In this document: positions 20,679-34,000 of the stretch, piece after piece
Position numbering within the stretch: the stretch's first letter is position 1
Layout of the letters: each line of letters starts with the position of its first letter
Origin: Antedon mediterranea
Taxonomy: Eukaryota > Echinodermata > Crinoidea > Comatulida > Antedonidae
Length of the DNA stretch: 64,000 bases
Assembly: GCF_964355755.1 (NCBI RefSeq)
Contig: NC_092674.1
Coordinates: forward strand, 15,259,001 to 15,323,000
Direction: 5' to 3'
The notes under the pieces: generated by a model
Told to the model about the DNA's origin: nothing
The model's input: the letters and a program-made list of their open reading frames with translations, nothing else
The model's database searches: none
Program-made: the position numbers and the translations under genes

Positions 20679-21480
20679 TAAGGTTGAAAATGGTAGGTCA
20701 TTGAGCCTTCCGAGGGTTTCGTAGTAAACAAAAGCTATACGCGCTAGGCGATAACGATCTTTTAACCACTATATTAACATTTTTGGTTGAATGAAATGGA
20801 AATAAAAAATACTTGATCTTATAGAATAATAGGTAAATGAATATTTACTCAAAAGGATATTTTCATAATTAATTTATTTTCAGAATAATTACCTAATAAA
20901 AAGTGTTTACCAAAGTAAAAAAATACCGCGTCAATGACATTGCGCGCATAGTAACGTGCGCGCTGTTTAATCGTGGTAATGAAAATGGAGTCAGCTCTCG
21001 GTATCCCTATTAAGAGGGATATAATTATTATGAAGGTATTTTATACCTCCATGTATATTATAAATATAATAACAAGAAATATTTCTTACAAAAACGCCGC
21101 TCGACATTTTAAAATTAATCACTAAAAAGTTATAATATGATCTGTAATAGGCCTACTTGTTAGATTTTTGTTCTAGAGTATCCATTGATTTAGCTAACTT
21201 TAATCCGTCATGCTGGAGGTGGTGAACTATCACAACATTGAAAATGGGGTTAGCTTTATTTATTTTATTTTATTATACTTAGGCCCCTACTTGGGGTTTT
21301 TTTTGTACACTTCTTTAAAACTTTTTTTTCTCTTCGATTCTCGTTTAAACTATTTCTGTACTTCTTTTTTTCAATTGGATTTTTTGCAATTAACAAATAA
21401 AAAATACAGGGTTAGCACTGTAGCTCCATTACTATTAAACATAGCTAGTTACAAAAATAGACTATTTAATACTTACTTGG
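20679..21480. other. No gene supported
   Basis: AT-rich; the 92-codon frame at 21210-21488 is low complexity (Phe/Leu/Tyr) and probably spurious. A GTTGAGCC-like word at about 20700 partly echoes the MITE end. Confidence 0.4.
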
Positions 21481-21850
21481 CATTATAGCTTTTAACTCTT
21501 TCCGTAGCTTAATAAATAATTGTAGAAGTTTTTAGCCACAGAAACTTTGTAAATACCTACTTGGCATTTATGTAGTTCTTTCATTAAAAACGTTATTTTC
21601 TCATCTTTGTTTTTAAACTCGCCCGTCATTCTAAACAAAATAAAAATGTTTTAAGTGTTGAAAAATTATTAATTTTAAAATTAAAAATATAGCTCCAATA
21701 CTACAGTATTCAAACAAAGATGAACTTTTCAATACGTACTTGGCATTTACTGCTTTAAACTCCTTCTGTAAGTCTTTCTTTTTATTTTACACTTTCTTTA
21801 CTTCATCATCTTTAAATTCTTCCATCATTTTGAAATAAAGATTATCAAAT
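21481..21850 (-). pseudogene. Three diverged exon-like units encoding short charged helices
   Basis: On the minus strand, three similar blocks (about 21480-21530, 21550-21650 and 21730-21840) each end in ATGCCAA followed by GTAAGT, GTAGGT or GTACGT, like splice donors. The middle one reads MTGEFKNKDEKITFLMKEL, the next MMEEFKDDEVKK, a coiled-coil-like composition. Stops in two of the three make them look like decayed duplicated exons. No parent gene recognised. Confidence 0.3.
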
Positions 21851-21890
21851 CAAAAATATAGGAAACAATGGAAATGGAAGTAATTTTCCA

Positions 21891-21945
21891 CTGATGAATG
21901 AATGTATGTATTAGAAGGCGACCGAAAACGTTGGCTCATTATGAT
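21891..21945 (+). other. Hammerhead-ribozyme-like / Penelope-type repeat motif
   Basis: CTGATGA at 21891 and, closer, TTAGAAGGCGACCGAAAACG (21911-21930), in which GG-cga-CC followed by GAAA resembles stem II plus the GAAA core of the small hammerheads carried by Penelope-like elements. The CUGANGA core is degenerate (TTAGA) in the compact reading. No reverse transcriptase found nearby. Confidence 0.25.
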
Positions 21946-22089
21946 TAAAAGAAAAACATATCCCACCTCTGCAGTCGCACATTTTTAAAAAATGATTTCT
22001 GTTATGAGTGTACTGGTTTTTATTAGACACTGATTAATTACGCCTGAGAATTGCCACTTGGAAAATAAATTGAAAGCAATTCGTTTGTA

Positions 22090-22985
22090 TGAACGTATAT
22101 ATAAAACCTATTAAAATAGTATTTTTGTTAAATAAAGTTTGTTGTCTTCACCATTATGACAATTCTGTACTCAAGATGTTTAACCCATTCAGCTATTACT
22201 ATTTTGCAACTATTTCTCGTAATATTGTGTGCGGGTATTTATAATCGCGTGCAAACGCGATTCTACGGCTCACTATGTCAGTCGGTTGGTCGGTCGGTAA
22301 ACACTATCTTAAATTTGCGCACGCGACTGCAGCCATGTATATGGCCTTGTTTAGCATCAGTGTATACCATGATCGGAAAACACGCCTATTTGGGACAAAT
22401 CGTTGAATCTAAATTCGATTTGTCAATTTTTTTATTTTTTTTTTCATTTCATTTATTTCGTCTCACATAATTATAACAAAAAAAAAACAAACAATACAGA
22501 GAGACAGGATTCCCAAAAGCGAACTAAATCAAACTATCGAGTGGGTCTCCAGCAAAACAAAATCAATCAACAATAAAATATAAAATTACAACATTAAAAA
22601 CAACGTGAAGATTAAAAAAGTACAAAATATCTATACAAAAGTATAACCCAAGACATTATTATTATTATTATTATTAGTGTTATTATTATTATTATTATTA
22701 TTACTGGATATAATTATCACAGATATCAAATGAAGTTTCAATTTTCGCGGATTAATGGCCGATAGTTGTAAAAGAATAAAAGGAAATATTTAACTAAAAA
22801 TATTTAGCTAAATAAATGTAAATTTAACTAATACAATAACTAATTAAAACAAGGTTACATTTTTAGGTGGTTAAAATCAGTAGGTAAGTAACGAATTATG
22901 GACCAACTTTTTATACCATCGAGTAAATTCTATAGAAGCAACGCGCGATTTATCATATTTTGCCCGTATGGTTTTAATGAAGCCA
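22090..22985 (+). repeat. Dispersed repeat family R1, diverged copy with inserts
   Basis: Segments match the 48-49 kb and 51.9-52.2 kb copies: AAAATAGTATTTTTGTTAAA...TTCA(C)CATTATGA near 22110; GTGTATACCATGATCGGAAAACACGCCTATTTGGGACAAATCGTTGAA near 22360; and GGTTAAAATCAGTA...CCAACTTTTTATACCATCGAGTAAATTC...CGCGCGATTT near 22870-22960. The GTCGC-type short element sits inside it (about 22240-22335, inverted) and an (ATT)n microsatellite at about 22655-22705. Confidence 0.65.
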
Positions 22986-23329
22986 CTTTTACTGATATCC
23001 TTCCTATCTTTTAACACTAGCAGGTCTGAAAAGTATACTAAAAAGTGGTCCAGAATTGGGACCATGGTCCCAACATTTAATGGAATGGTCCTTGACCACA
23101 TATCTATCTGTATATTCATTTTGGTAAAGATCTCATAATTACTTTTTGAGTAATCCTGCTAACAAACAAACAGACAAACACACGCGGCAGATTACATATA
23201 CCTCCTTGGCGGAGGTAAAAGACAGAATAAATGGGTTAAATTCAACCAAAACCCCACTGACATCTAGTAAATTTGACTATTTTTTGCTTTTAATTACAGT
23301 TTTATATGTATTTTTTATCCAATTTTGAA

Positions 23330-24600
23330 AGTGAATAACTATTATGTTAAATATTCAACAAAAACATTAAAACAAATGATTTTTTTAGGACAATACATCT
23401 TTAAGTGAACAACATATAGTAACTCTTTCTTCTATATTTTGTACATGTGTGTTGAGTCATTTGTGTTTTTCATGTTGTGTGTGATAATTACAGTTACATT
23501 ATAAACATTCTACAATAGCAAAACAATTTTCTTGCAAAATATTTAATACAAAATAACCAATATCTACTACATTACATTTAAACATACATTAATAGACTAT
23601 ACTTTATACAAAAATATTATTACATATAAAAAAATAAAAGTGAAAAAGATCATTGTCTTCTGAGTTTACAAAACTTCTAATGTCAAAACACTAATACACT
23701 TTTTTCCTACATTACATTACTAGACTATTTATGAAGACAATACTAATTTAAACTATTATTAAACTATAATTAATACATATAAAATATATTTAACATCTAC
23801 AAATTATAGACCAAGTTTTATAATTTACAAAACTACTGAATTTAAACCATTTGATAAAAAATAACCAATATCTACTACATTGTATTAAACATTAAATTAC
23901 TATACTATTTATTAAGACAATACTAATTTAAACTATTATTAAACTATAATTAATATATATAAAATATATTTAACATCTACAAATTATAAACCAAGTTTAT
24001 AATTTACAGTACTAAACAGTACTAAATTTAAAAAATTTAATAAAAAATAACCAATATCTACTACGTTGTATTAAACATTAAATTACTAGACTATTTATCA
24101 AGACAATATTAATTTATACAAAATAGTATCAAAACATATAAAATGCACTTAACTACAAATTACAGACTAAAGGACGAATTGTCTTCTGAGTTTACAACAA
24201 TACTAAATGCAAATCTAGAACAGACATTTTACAACTATAACAAAACATTAAGATATGTATTATAATACTGTACTTTTTAAAGATACAGTAGTTTTAATAA
24301 TGCATCAACAACAGTATACACAATCTAAGAAAATAAACATTATCACAAACCATACCAATACATACCTAACACTTTAAAAACAAATAGCCAAGGAAAGTTA
24401 GAAAATATAAAAAAAAATCAATTTTAGAGAACAACAAAAATATATAATTTAAGTATACTGCAAAATGTTTAAAATTGAGTTGCACTGGAAAACATGCTTG
24501 TTAATTAGATGACACTCATGTTTACCTATTTTTTATGTATGAAAATAATTTAAGTACAAAACTAAAGCAATTGAATATAGTACAAAGAAGTTGCTATCCA
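23330..24600. repeat. AT-rich tract with three diverged ~180-bp tandem units
   Basis: AAAATAACCAATATCTACTACATT... recurs at about 23550, 23865 and 24045, each followed by TTAAACATTAAATTACTA and AAACTATTATTAAACTATAATTAAT. Non-coding. It lies downstream of the mucin-like gene's stop and may include its 3' untranslated region. Confidence 0.55.
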
Positions 24601-24631
24601 AATCACATTCATTTCTGCCAATGTTCTACCT

Positions 24632-24637
24632 TTTATT
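24632..24637 (-). terminator. Candidate polyadenylation signal of the mucin-like gene
   Basis: AATAAA on the minus strand (GCAATAAAAGG), about 95 bp downstream of the stop at 24733-24735. Other AATAAA words occur farther on, so the end is not certain. Confidence 0.4.
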
Positions 24638-24732
24638 GCATTCACAAGAAATGTATGCTGTAAAATCAATTTCAAATTATAGCCATGAGCATGGTTACTG
24701 TATCTAATTTATATTTGCATGACATCACTGAT

Positions 24733-25052
24733 TTAACCTTTTGGATTATAGGGCATCTTGTGATATGGATTTCCACAATCACACAGAACAGCATGCTCAA
24801 CCATCATAGTAGTTTGTCTTCCATCTAAGCAAATTAAAGTCTGTTCAACTTCTGTAAGTTGAGATGCATTACAAGTATCTCCAACTAACTTTATCTGCAT
24901 AACATTCTCAAGAACCTTTCCAAAGGCTTTTGTACCGGATGTACATCTTCCTCTGCATTGTGTAGAAACTACTTCAGTTACGCAAGCTAAGCCATCCAGA
25001 TCAAACTCAACTTCAGTAGTTTTAGTAATAGCACTGCATGTTCCTGATTTAG
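24733..25052 (-). CDS. Last exon: C-terminal cystine-knot-like domain
   Basis: About 106 residues ending [12 protein letters not shown] and a stop at 24733-24735. Cysteines include the CxGxC motif (QCRGRC) and a late CxC (LCDCGNP), the signature spacing of the CTCK/cystine-knot domain that dimerises vWF and mucins through their C-termini. Acceptor TTTATCCACAG. Dimerisation is inferred from the family. Confidence 0.75.
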
Positions 25053-28000
25053 CTGTGGATAAATTTATTTTAGGCCATGTTAATATTGTTGATTATTAAT
25101 AATAAAAAAAAAAACAAGTGTGAAATGTATACGACATTATACAAATAATAAACAGTTATTGACGGCACACACTGTAGGTAGGTTGGATCAGTCACTGCCT
25201 TGTTTTGCAAAAAATACTAAACATTTTTATATGTAATAGTACCATTAAATATAATTTGTCCATGTACTAGAACTAAAACTGACATTTATTTCACCTATTT
25301 AATATAGGACAGTGGATAATTTACTATTAGTAATCTTTGGCCACATATGCTGAAAGACATAGAATAAATAGAATAACAAGAAAGAACTTACAGCATGAAA
25401 CACAACTACCATCACCAGGAATGGAGCCTTCAGCTTGCATTCCAGTAGGACACATGCACTGAGACACCTGTTGACTATTTAAACAAGATTCTTCGCTGCA
25501 AGACTGCGTTGGACAAACACACTGCTTATAAACAAGATCAACTGTACCCCCATATGAGAATACTGATCCACAAGAAATGGCTAAAAATAAAACATTACAA
25601 ATAACATGTTAGCACATAATATTAATTGAAATACTTTAACAAGTAGCTTTATCTTAATTGTCTGGGTTCTTTTGTAAATAATAGATTGAATTTGCCTGCT
25701 CTTGTTCAGAATAATCCAAACTAATAATTATGGAGAAATTTTAATTGTGGAATCGCAGGTCAAACATCAAACATTAAAGTGGAAAATGGAAAACAATACA
25801 CTATTTAGCAAAAATAGCGAAAAAAATAACCATAAAGAAAAAAAATACACAGTATTAAATACAATATTGGTTTCGTGAACAATAAATGCCATCAAATATA
25901 CATAAAAATACTTACGACATAGATTATCACTTCTCCATTCCAGACAGATTCCATGTAAACTCTGGCATTTATTGGCATAGCTCTCTAGATATGCACATGT
26001 ATCAGAATTGCATGTTTCTTTGCAGTCATCTATATAATCGTCAGGATTAATGAAGTTATGGCATGGCTTGAATACATCAGAAACCAGTAGTTCACACTGT
26101 GATGTTATACTTGTTGGGCATACAAACTCAGTGGTGACTTCTTCTGTTGTCGTAGGTGGAACTGGTGTTGTTGCTAGTGAAAGATGAAAATTTAAGTTAA
26201 TAAGAATTTATAGAAAATATTTATCAAAACTGAATTTGTACTTGTATGGTTTCAAATACAGTATATTATAGGTCGGAAATCAGGTCAATAATATTTTTTA
26301 GTAAAACTAAGAACTTATTTGGACGAAATTATAGTGATAGTATAAAATAAAGGTACTGTACACGTACGACATGGTTGGCAGCGGCCCGAGATTAATTCAG
26401 ATCCTGGCGGACAAGTACATTCAGACACCATCAATGCAGGAGAACATGAGTCATCAATCCCACAATGCTCTTCATTACGACAGATACATGATCTGAATTC
26501 TTGATCAGAGGGACAATCAACAGCTAAAATATCAAAAAGAAAGTGAAATCAATTATTAGTCTATAATAACATATGTAGCTTATCACAGTTGTCAGTTTTA
26601 GTTTCAGTTTTGGATATCAATGGGTAATTTAAAACTTTTTTCATTTTTAGAATTATTGTTTTTCAAATTTCAATACTTACGACATAGCCCATTAGACCTC
26701 CAATCCATACATATACCAATGTTTTGACATATTTGAGCATATGTTTCAAGAACACTACACTCGTTGCAAGACATGTGTGCAGCTTGGCAGCTAGCATAGA
26801 ACAAGTCCGGATTCATGATACCGTGACATGGCTTAAAGCGATCTGAATATAAAGCACTACACAAGTTTTGACAATCAGTTACTGTTGTCTCAGGAACAGC
26901 TTTTGTTGGCAGAGTAGTTGGTGGAATAGCCAATGCTAAAAGATAACAATTTGTAGTATACAGTATTGTATATTATAATATGATAAAGATTTAATTACTT
27001 ACAATAACATAATTCCTAATATAGAACAAACATGTTGAATTAATTTCATTATTTCAATAGAAAACGCTCTAAATTGTCAAATAGTTTTAATTAAGTTAAT
27101 TGTAATCTTGATAAATAGTGTGGCATCGTTGAACATATATTTAATTGAATTGTTTCAATTGAAATTAATAATTTATTATTATAATTGTATATTACACTTA
27201 TCTAAATATTTTCTCAATTTAATTAGGATGTTGATAATTTAAAGTCCCAACAAAATAGGTTAATGTTGAAAAAGACTTACCACATTCATCATTTGTCCAT
27301 TCAATATTAAGCCCATAATGAGAGCATCGAGTAGCATAGGTTTCAATAATTATACAGTCAGAGCAAAGAGAATGTTCAGCTTCACACATGAGGTAATAAA
27401 GTTCTGGGTTTACAAAGAAATGACATTGTTCAAAAGCAGCACTGAAGACATCAGAACAATAGTTAGAGCAATGGGTTGTAGACCCTTGTGGAATGCTAGT
27501 GATTGGTACAGATGTTGTTTTATATGATGATTGGGTTGTAGCTCTGTCAGTAGCTCCAGATTGTCCTTGAGTTGTACTTTCTGCCATGGCAGATGATGAT
27601 TTATTTGTATGTTCTGCAAAGTCAGAAGGTCCAGAGTTCGCTCGAGTTGTACTATCTGCCATGCGAGTAGCTCCAGATGGTGATTGAGTTGTACTATGTA
27701 CCATGCGAGTACCTCCAGATGGTGATTGAGTTGTACTATCTGCAATGCGAGTAGCTCCAGATGGTGATTGAGTTGTACTACCTGCCATGCCAGTAGCTCC
27801 AGATGGTGATTGTGTTGTACTATCTGCCATGCGAGTAGCTCCAGATGGTGATTGTGTTGTACTATCTGCAATGCCAGTAGCTCCAGATGGTGATTGTGTT
27901 GTACTATCTTCAATGCCAGTAGCTCCAAATGGTGATTGTGTTGTACTATCTGCCATTTGAGTATCTCCAGATGGTGATTGAGTTGTACTATCTGCCATTC

Positions 28001-31000
28001 GAGTAGCTCCAGATGGTGATTGTGTTGTACTATCTGCCATTCGAGTAGCTCCAGATAGTGATTGTGTTGTACTATCTGCCATGCGAGTAGCTCCAGATGG
28101 TGATTGTGTTGTACTATCTGCAATGCCAGTAGCTCCAGATGGTGATTGTGTTGTACTATCTGCAATGCCAGTAGCTCCAGATGGTGATTGTGTTGTACTA
28201 TCTGCCATTCGAGTATCTCCAGATGGTGATTGTGTTGTACTATCTGCCATGCGAGTAGCTCCAGATGGTGATTGAGTTGTACTATCTGCCATTCGAGTAG
28301 CTCCAGATGGTGATTGTGTTGTACTATCTGCCATTCGAGTAGCTCCAGATAGTGATTGTGTTGTACTATCTGCCATGCGAGTAGCTCCAGATGGTGATTG
28401 TGTTGTACTATCTGCAATGCCAGTAGCTCCAGATGGTGATTGTGTTGTACTATCTGCAATGCCAGTAGCTCCAGATGGTGATTGTGTTGTACTATCTGCA
28501 ATGCCAGTAGCTCCAGATGGTGATTGTGTTGTACTATCTGCAATGCCAGTAGCTCCAGATGGTGATTGTGTTGTACTATCTGCAATGCCAGTAGCTCCAG
28601 ATGGTGATTGTGTTGTACTATCTGCCATTCGAGTATCTCCAGATGGTGATTGTGTTGTACTATCTGCCATGCGAGTAGCTCCAGATGGTGATTGAGTTGT
28701 ACTATCTGCCATTCGAGTAGCTCCAGATGGTGATTGTGTTGTACTATCTGCAATGCCAGTAGCTCCAGATGGTAATTGAGTTGTACGATCGGTCATGCCA
28801 GTATCTCCAGATGGAGATTGTGTTGTACTATATGCCATTTTAGTAGCTTCAGATTGTGCTTGAGTTTTACTTTCTGCAAGGTCTGTAGCTCCAGATGAAG
28901 ATTGTGTTGCACTCTCTTCCATGCGAGTAGCTCCAGATGGTAATTGAGTGGTACTCTCTACAATGCCAGTAGCTCCAGATGCTGATTGAGTTGTACTATC
29001 TGCAATGTCAGTAGCTCCAGATGATAATTGTGTTGTACTATCTGCAATGCGAGTATCTCCAGATGGTGATTGAGTTGTACTATCTGCAATGTCAGTAGCT
29101 CCAGATGGTGATTGTGTTGTACTGTCTGCCATGCGAGTAGCTCCAGATGATAATTGTGTTGTACTATCTGATATGTCATTAGCTCCAGATGGTGACTGAG
29201 TTGTACTATCTGCCATGCGAGTATCTCCAGATGGTAATTGAGTTGTACTATCTGATATGTCAGTAGCTCCAGATGGTAATTGTGTTGTTCTATCTGCCAA
29301 GCGAGTAGCTCCAGATGATAATTGTGTTGTACTATCTGCAATGCGAGTATCTCCAGATGGTGATTGAGTTGTACTATCTGCAATATGAGTAGCTCCAGAT
29401 GGTGATAGTGTTGTACTATCTGCAATGCGAGTATCTCCAGATGCTGATTGAGTTGTACTATCTGCAATGTCAGTAGCTCCAGATGATAATTGTGTTGTAC
29501 TATTTGCAATGCGAGTACCTCCAGATGCTAATTGAGTGGTACTATCTGCAATGCCAGTAGCTCCAGATGGTGATTGTGTTGTATTATCTGCCATGCGAGT
29601 GACTCCAGATGGTAATTGTGTTGTACTATCTGCCATGCGAGTAGCTCCAGATGGTAATTGAGTTGTACTCTCTGCCATGCGAGTAGCTCCAGATGGTAAT
29701 TGAGTTGTACTCTCTGGAATGTCAGTAGCTCCAGATGGTGATTGAGTTGTACTATCTGCCATGCTAGTAGCTTCAGATGGTGATTGAGTTGTACTCTCTG
29801 CAATGTCAGTAGCTCCAGATGTTGATTGTGCTGAACTATCTGCAATGTCAGTAGCTCCAGATGATAATTGTGTTGTACTATCTGCAATGCGAGTATCTCC
29901 AGATGGTGATTGAGTTGTACTATCTGCAATGTCAGTAGCTCCAGATGGTGATTGAGTTGTACGATCTGCAAATTCAGAAGATACAGATTGTGCTCGAGTT
30001 GTACTATCTGCCATGCCAGTAGCTCCAGATGGTGATTGAGTTTTAATATCGGCAATACCAGTAGCTCCAGATGGTGATTGAGTTGTACTATCTGCAATGC
30101 CAGTAGCTCCAGATGTTGATTGTGTTGCACTATCTGCCATGCTAGTAGCTCCAGATGGTGATTGAGTTGTACTATCTGCAATGCCAGTAGCTCCAGATGG
30201 TGATTGAGTTTTACTATCTACCATGCGAGTATCTCCAGATGGTGATTGTGTTGTACTATCTGCCATGCCAGTAGCTCCAGATGGTGATTGTGTTGTACTA
30301 TCTGCAATGTCAGTAGCTCCAGATGGTGATTGAGTTGTACTATCTGCAATGCCAGTAGCTCCAGATGGAGATTGAGTTGTTGTCTGAGTGAGATCTATAT
30401 GCCCTCGTGTAGTATGTATTTTCAGAGTTGTACTTTCTGGAGTAGTAAGTGATGTTGTTTCAACTGGAATGAAAATTAATGTTAAAATTTACTATGATAT
30501 CCTTACAAAAACGATTTTAGAAGACTGTTTTTTTTAATGTATGTACCACAGGACTGTAATACATTATCGTTTACAGAAACGAATAAATAGACACGATGAT
30601 TTATGTAGTCAACTAAAATTAGCACTCTGAAAATTACTTCCCAAAGAGAAACTTGTCATAAAATGAGACAATTTTTTTTGATTTGGACTCATTTAAACAA
30701 ACCTAATTTGTGTTTTGTATGTAAAATTAGGGTTTGATGGGAAAGAGGATGGGTACAAAGAGGAACAATTTTTAAATATATTCTTTATCCACTTTATCCA
30801 ATATTTTGTTATGTTTCATAGGCCTAAAAATAATATACCACTAAATACAGTGAAACATTTGCGATTTAATACTTTTTTAAAACTGCTACTGTCATTGATT
30901 GAAAGACTAAAGTACAATACACCACTAAGATGTTTATTTTTTTTCTTCATGTAGTAGCAGTAACAGACCTAGACCAGTACAGCTTGGTTTTATAACATGT

Positions 31001-34000
31001 TCGCCTGCACAAAGTATCATCAAACTGATCACGTGTACTTGTGAAAATGAAGGTTAATCACACACATATAATTGCATATTATATGTATATTGTATATATT
31101 TGGGTAATATGAAAAAGTTTTACACAAGTTACCTTGTTTATCAGTCACTGGTATAAATGGTGATTGTGTTGGTCCAACATCACACATTTCAGCACATTCA
31201 CCCCCTTGCATAACTTGACCTTCAGGACATGCACATCCTTCAACACAAGTGTCTGGGCATTCCTTTGTGTTGTCACTTTTCTCTAGTAGTCGGAATTTAT
31301 TCTCACATGCATTACAAACACCAATACATGGTTTGTACTCTTGACAACCTTGGCATTGAACAGCTAAAAAACAAAATTAATAAATAATGATAATAGTGTT
31401 ATAACAAAACAAAAACCCTTAAATAATTTATTGATGAAACTATATTCTATCATTTTGATCAATTTATAGCTCGGACAAGTAAATAGAACAAGGCCATATA
31501 CATGACTGCAGTCGCATGCTCAAGTTAGTGTTTACCGACCAACCGACCGACCGACATAGTGAGCTGTAAAGTCCCGTTGCCCGCGACTAAAAACAGTGAT
31601 TCTTGTCAATTAAAAAAATATATCATAATAATGATACCTCATATGACCAAGCACATTCCCAGAGAGGTCTGAGTACAAAATTAGAAGTGGGAGTGGAGAT
31701 TGCATTAACCAAATTCATGTGCATTAAGTTTACAAACAAAGCTGTAACACACTGTGTTCAGTTTTTAAAGGATATTGTATTAGAATTAAGTCTTGTGAAT
31801 GTATAGTATAAAGTAATTCTAAAAAACTATTTTTCAAACTTACGACAAAGATATTGATTTCTCCAACTAATGGATACATTCATGGAACTACATTGATGGG
31901 CATAGGCAGAAATAGAAGTGCAAAGATTTTCACATTCAGCACCATCATTACAATTACAAGCATCGTTAACACACTGTTCCATGTATAGATCTGGTGATAC
32001 AACACTATGACATGGCCTAAAAATATCAGACTTCAACACTGAACATTTTCTTTGGGCCCACAATTCACGAAGTGGATAGAGGCTGCAGACACTTGGAACT
32101 TCTTCAACATCTGCACAATAACCAAATTGCTGAGGGATAAAGAAAATAATTAAGTTTACATACAAGATATATCAACACAAGCATCTATGTAGTGGTACCT
32201 AAATATAAATATAAAAATCCTGGTTATGAAAACTGTATTAGAAATATAAAATTTATGCAGCTATTAATAAAATGAAATAAATACCTTCCAACTTTGGCCA
32301 AACTCTACAGCTGAAGTTGCTGGTATTCCACCAGACCTCTTAGTAAAGTCATCATTTTGATTTCCATTAAAGTTACCGCAGAGACCTGACACCTATTAAT
32401 AGAATAATGAAATATATTATCTACCAAAACCTAATTAAGAAATAGCACAATCAAACTGGAAATACAAAACAAACAACAAAAGAGTAAAATGATAAACTTG
32501 TTGAGCATTTGTTCAAACAATGTCACAAAGTAGTGTAATGTTCTATTTTAGTATTTTTTCTTTCAATTTAATTTGTAAATCTAAAAAAAATATCAGACTT
32601 TCAAAAATCTTCTATATCTTTAGTGGATTAAAAGTAAGCAGAAATTAATTTTTTTTCTCTTAATTTAAACAGCATTATTTTGTATGCAATGATTGTATCT
32701 TTACCTGTCCTTTGTAATACGGGTCAAGTTTAACTTGGATCCAAGTGCCTTTGTTCCAAATAAGTGTAACACCAATGTTTGTATGGACAAATACATACAA
32801 GCCAACTTCGCTGACACGAATACGATCAGGATTTTTAGAAGTTAAATGTATGGGCTTCCCACGAATGAGGTGTACTTTGTTCTTGTTTTTTCCTGAACCT
32901 ACAAAGAAACATTTATTATAAATGGTTGGGTTCATTTGGGCGCAGTGTGTTGGACATTGGACTATATTGACTGTGAGATCGTGAGTTTGAATTGAAAGCC
33001 TGTCGCATTGCTTGTATCCTTAGGCAAGATACTTTACTTACGTTTGCCTCTCTCCACCCAGGTGTACAAATGGTTACCTGGTATCGGTCAAAACACAACT
33101 GCACTGATTACTGGCTGCAACATTATGGGAGTATGTTTCTAGGCGTGTTTAATCCCAAAATATTACTGAGTAATAATAAGCGCTTAGAAGATTTGTGTTT
33201 GATCCCAAAGTATGACAAGGTAATAATAAGCGCTTAGAGGCTTTGTGTTTGATCCCAAAATATGAATGGGTAATAATAAGTGTCATATAAGATCGACATA
33301 TTAATATTATTTATGTTTTTCGGTGGGCATGAAAAATTATGATAGGATTTCACATAAAATAATACAATTCTGCATTATTAAAAGACAAAGGAAATGAACA
33401 TACCAATAGTCAACTTGATAGATTTAGTGCATGTAACACCAGCCACACCACAAGGAACATTCTTAATCACAACTCTAAATGGTTCAAATCCATCTTCTTG
33501 TTTATTGTATAAATTTGTTGCAAGCTCATAATCACAGTCACCATGGAAGTCAAACTTTTTACCATCAAACGATGTAAAATGAGGGTCACCCCAGGCTGTA
33601 CAGATTCCTGTAAAATAAGTGTATAAATTGAAAATAATTAAAATTAATATTAAAATCAATAATTAAAACAAAGGCAGGACACACATTTAATGTTATGTTG
33701 TATGACTTCAGTTTTTCTGTATTATGAATTCTATGTATAGAATGTTGTCAGTAATTCTAGTCCTAGTTCCATTGACTATAATTTGATTTATACAGTACAT
33801 TGTCTATATGTTCATAAATAGTATGTATTCTCCATTGTTAATATAGAAAGCATACCTGGACATTCTTTCTGCTCACATTCCCAAGAATTACCAATACAGG
33901 TGCTGAAAAAAAAATAAACAACATTTAGACAATTGTGTTTTTTTTTCACCTATTGACACAAGCTAGGCCCAAGTATCTTTACTTTCACTGCTGGTTGAAA

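Noticed and set aside
28081-28695. Plus-strand repeat frames inside the mucin exon
   Set aside because: Antisense shadow of the same repeat; no start, splice or domain support.
27410-28753. 447-codon minus-strand frame of [13 protein letters not shown]-type repeats, with smaller ones at 28958-30181
   Set aside because: It is the out-of-frame shadow of the 42-bp Ser/Thr repeat; the Ser/Thr frame is the one joined in phase to conserved C8 and upstream exons.
32675-33237. Frames at 32916-33104 and 32992-33237 as genes
   Set aside because: They fall in a tRNA-derived SINE.
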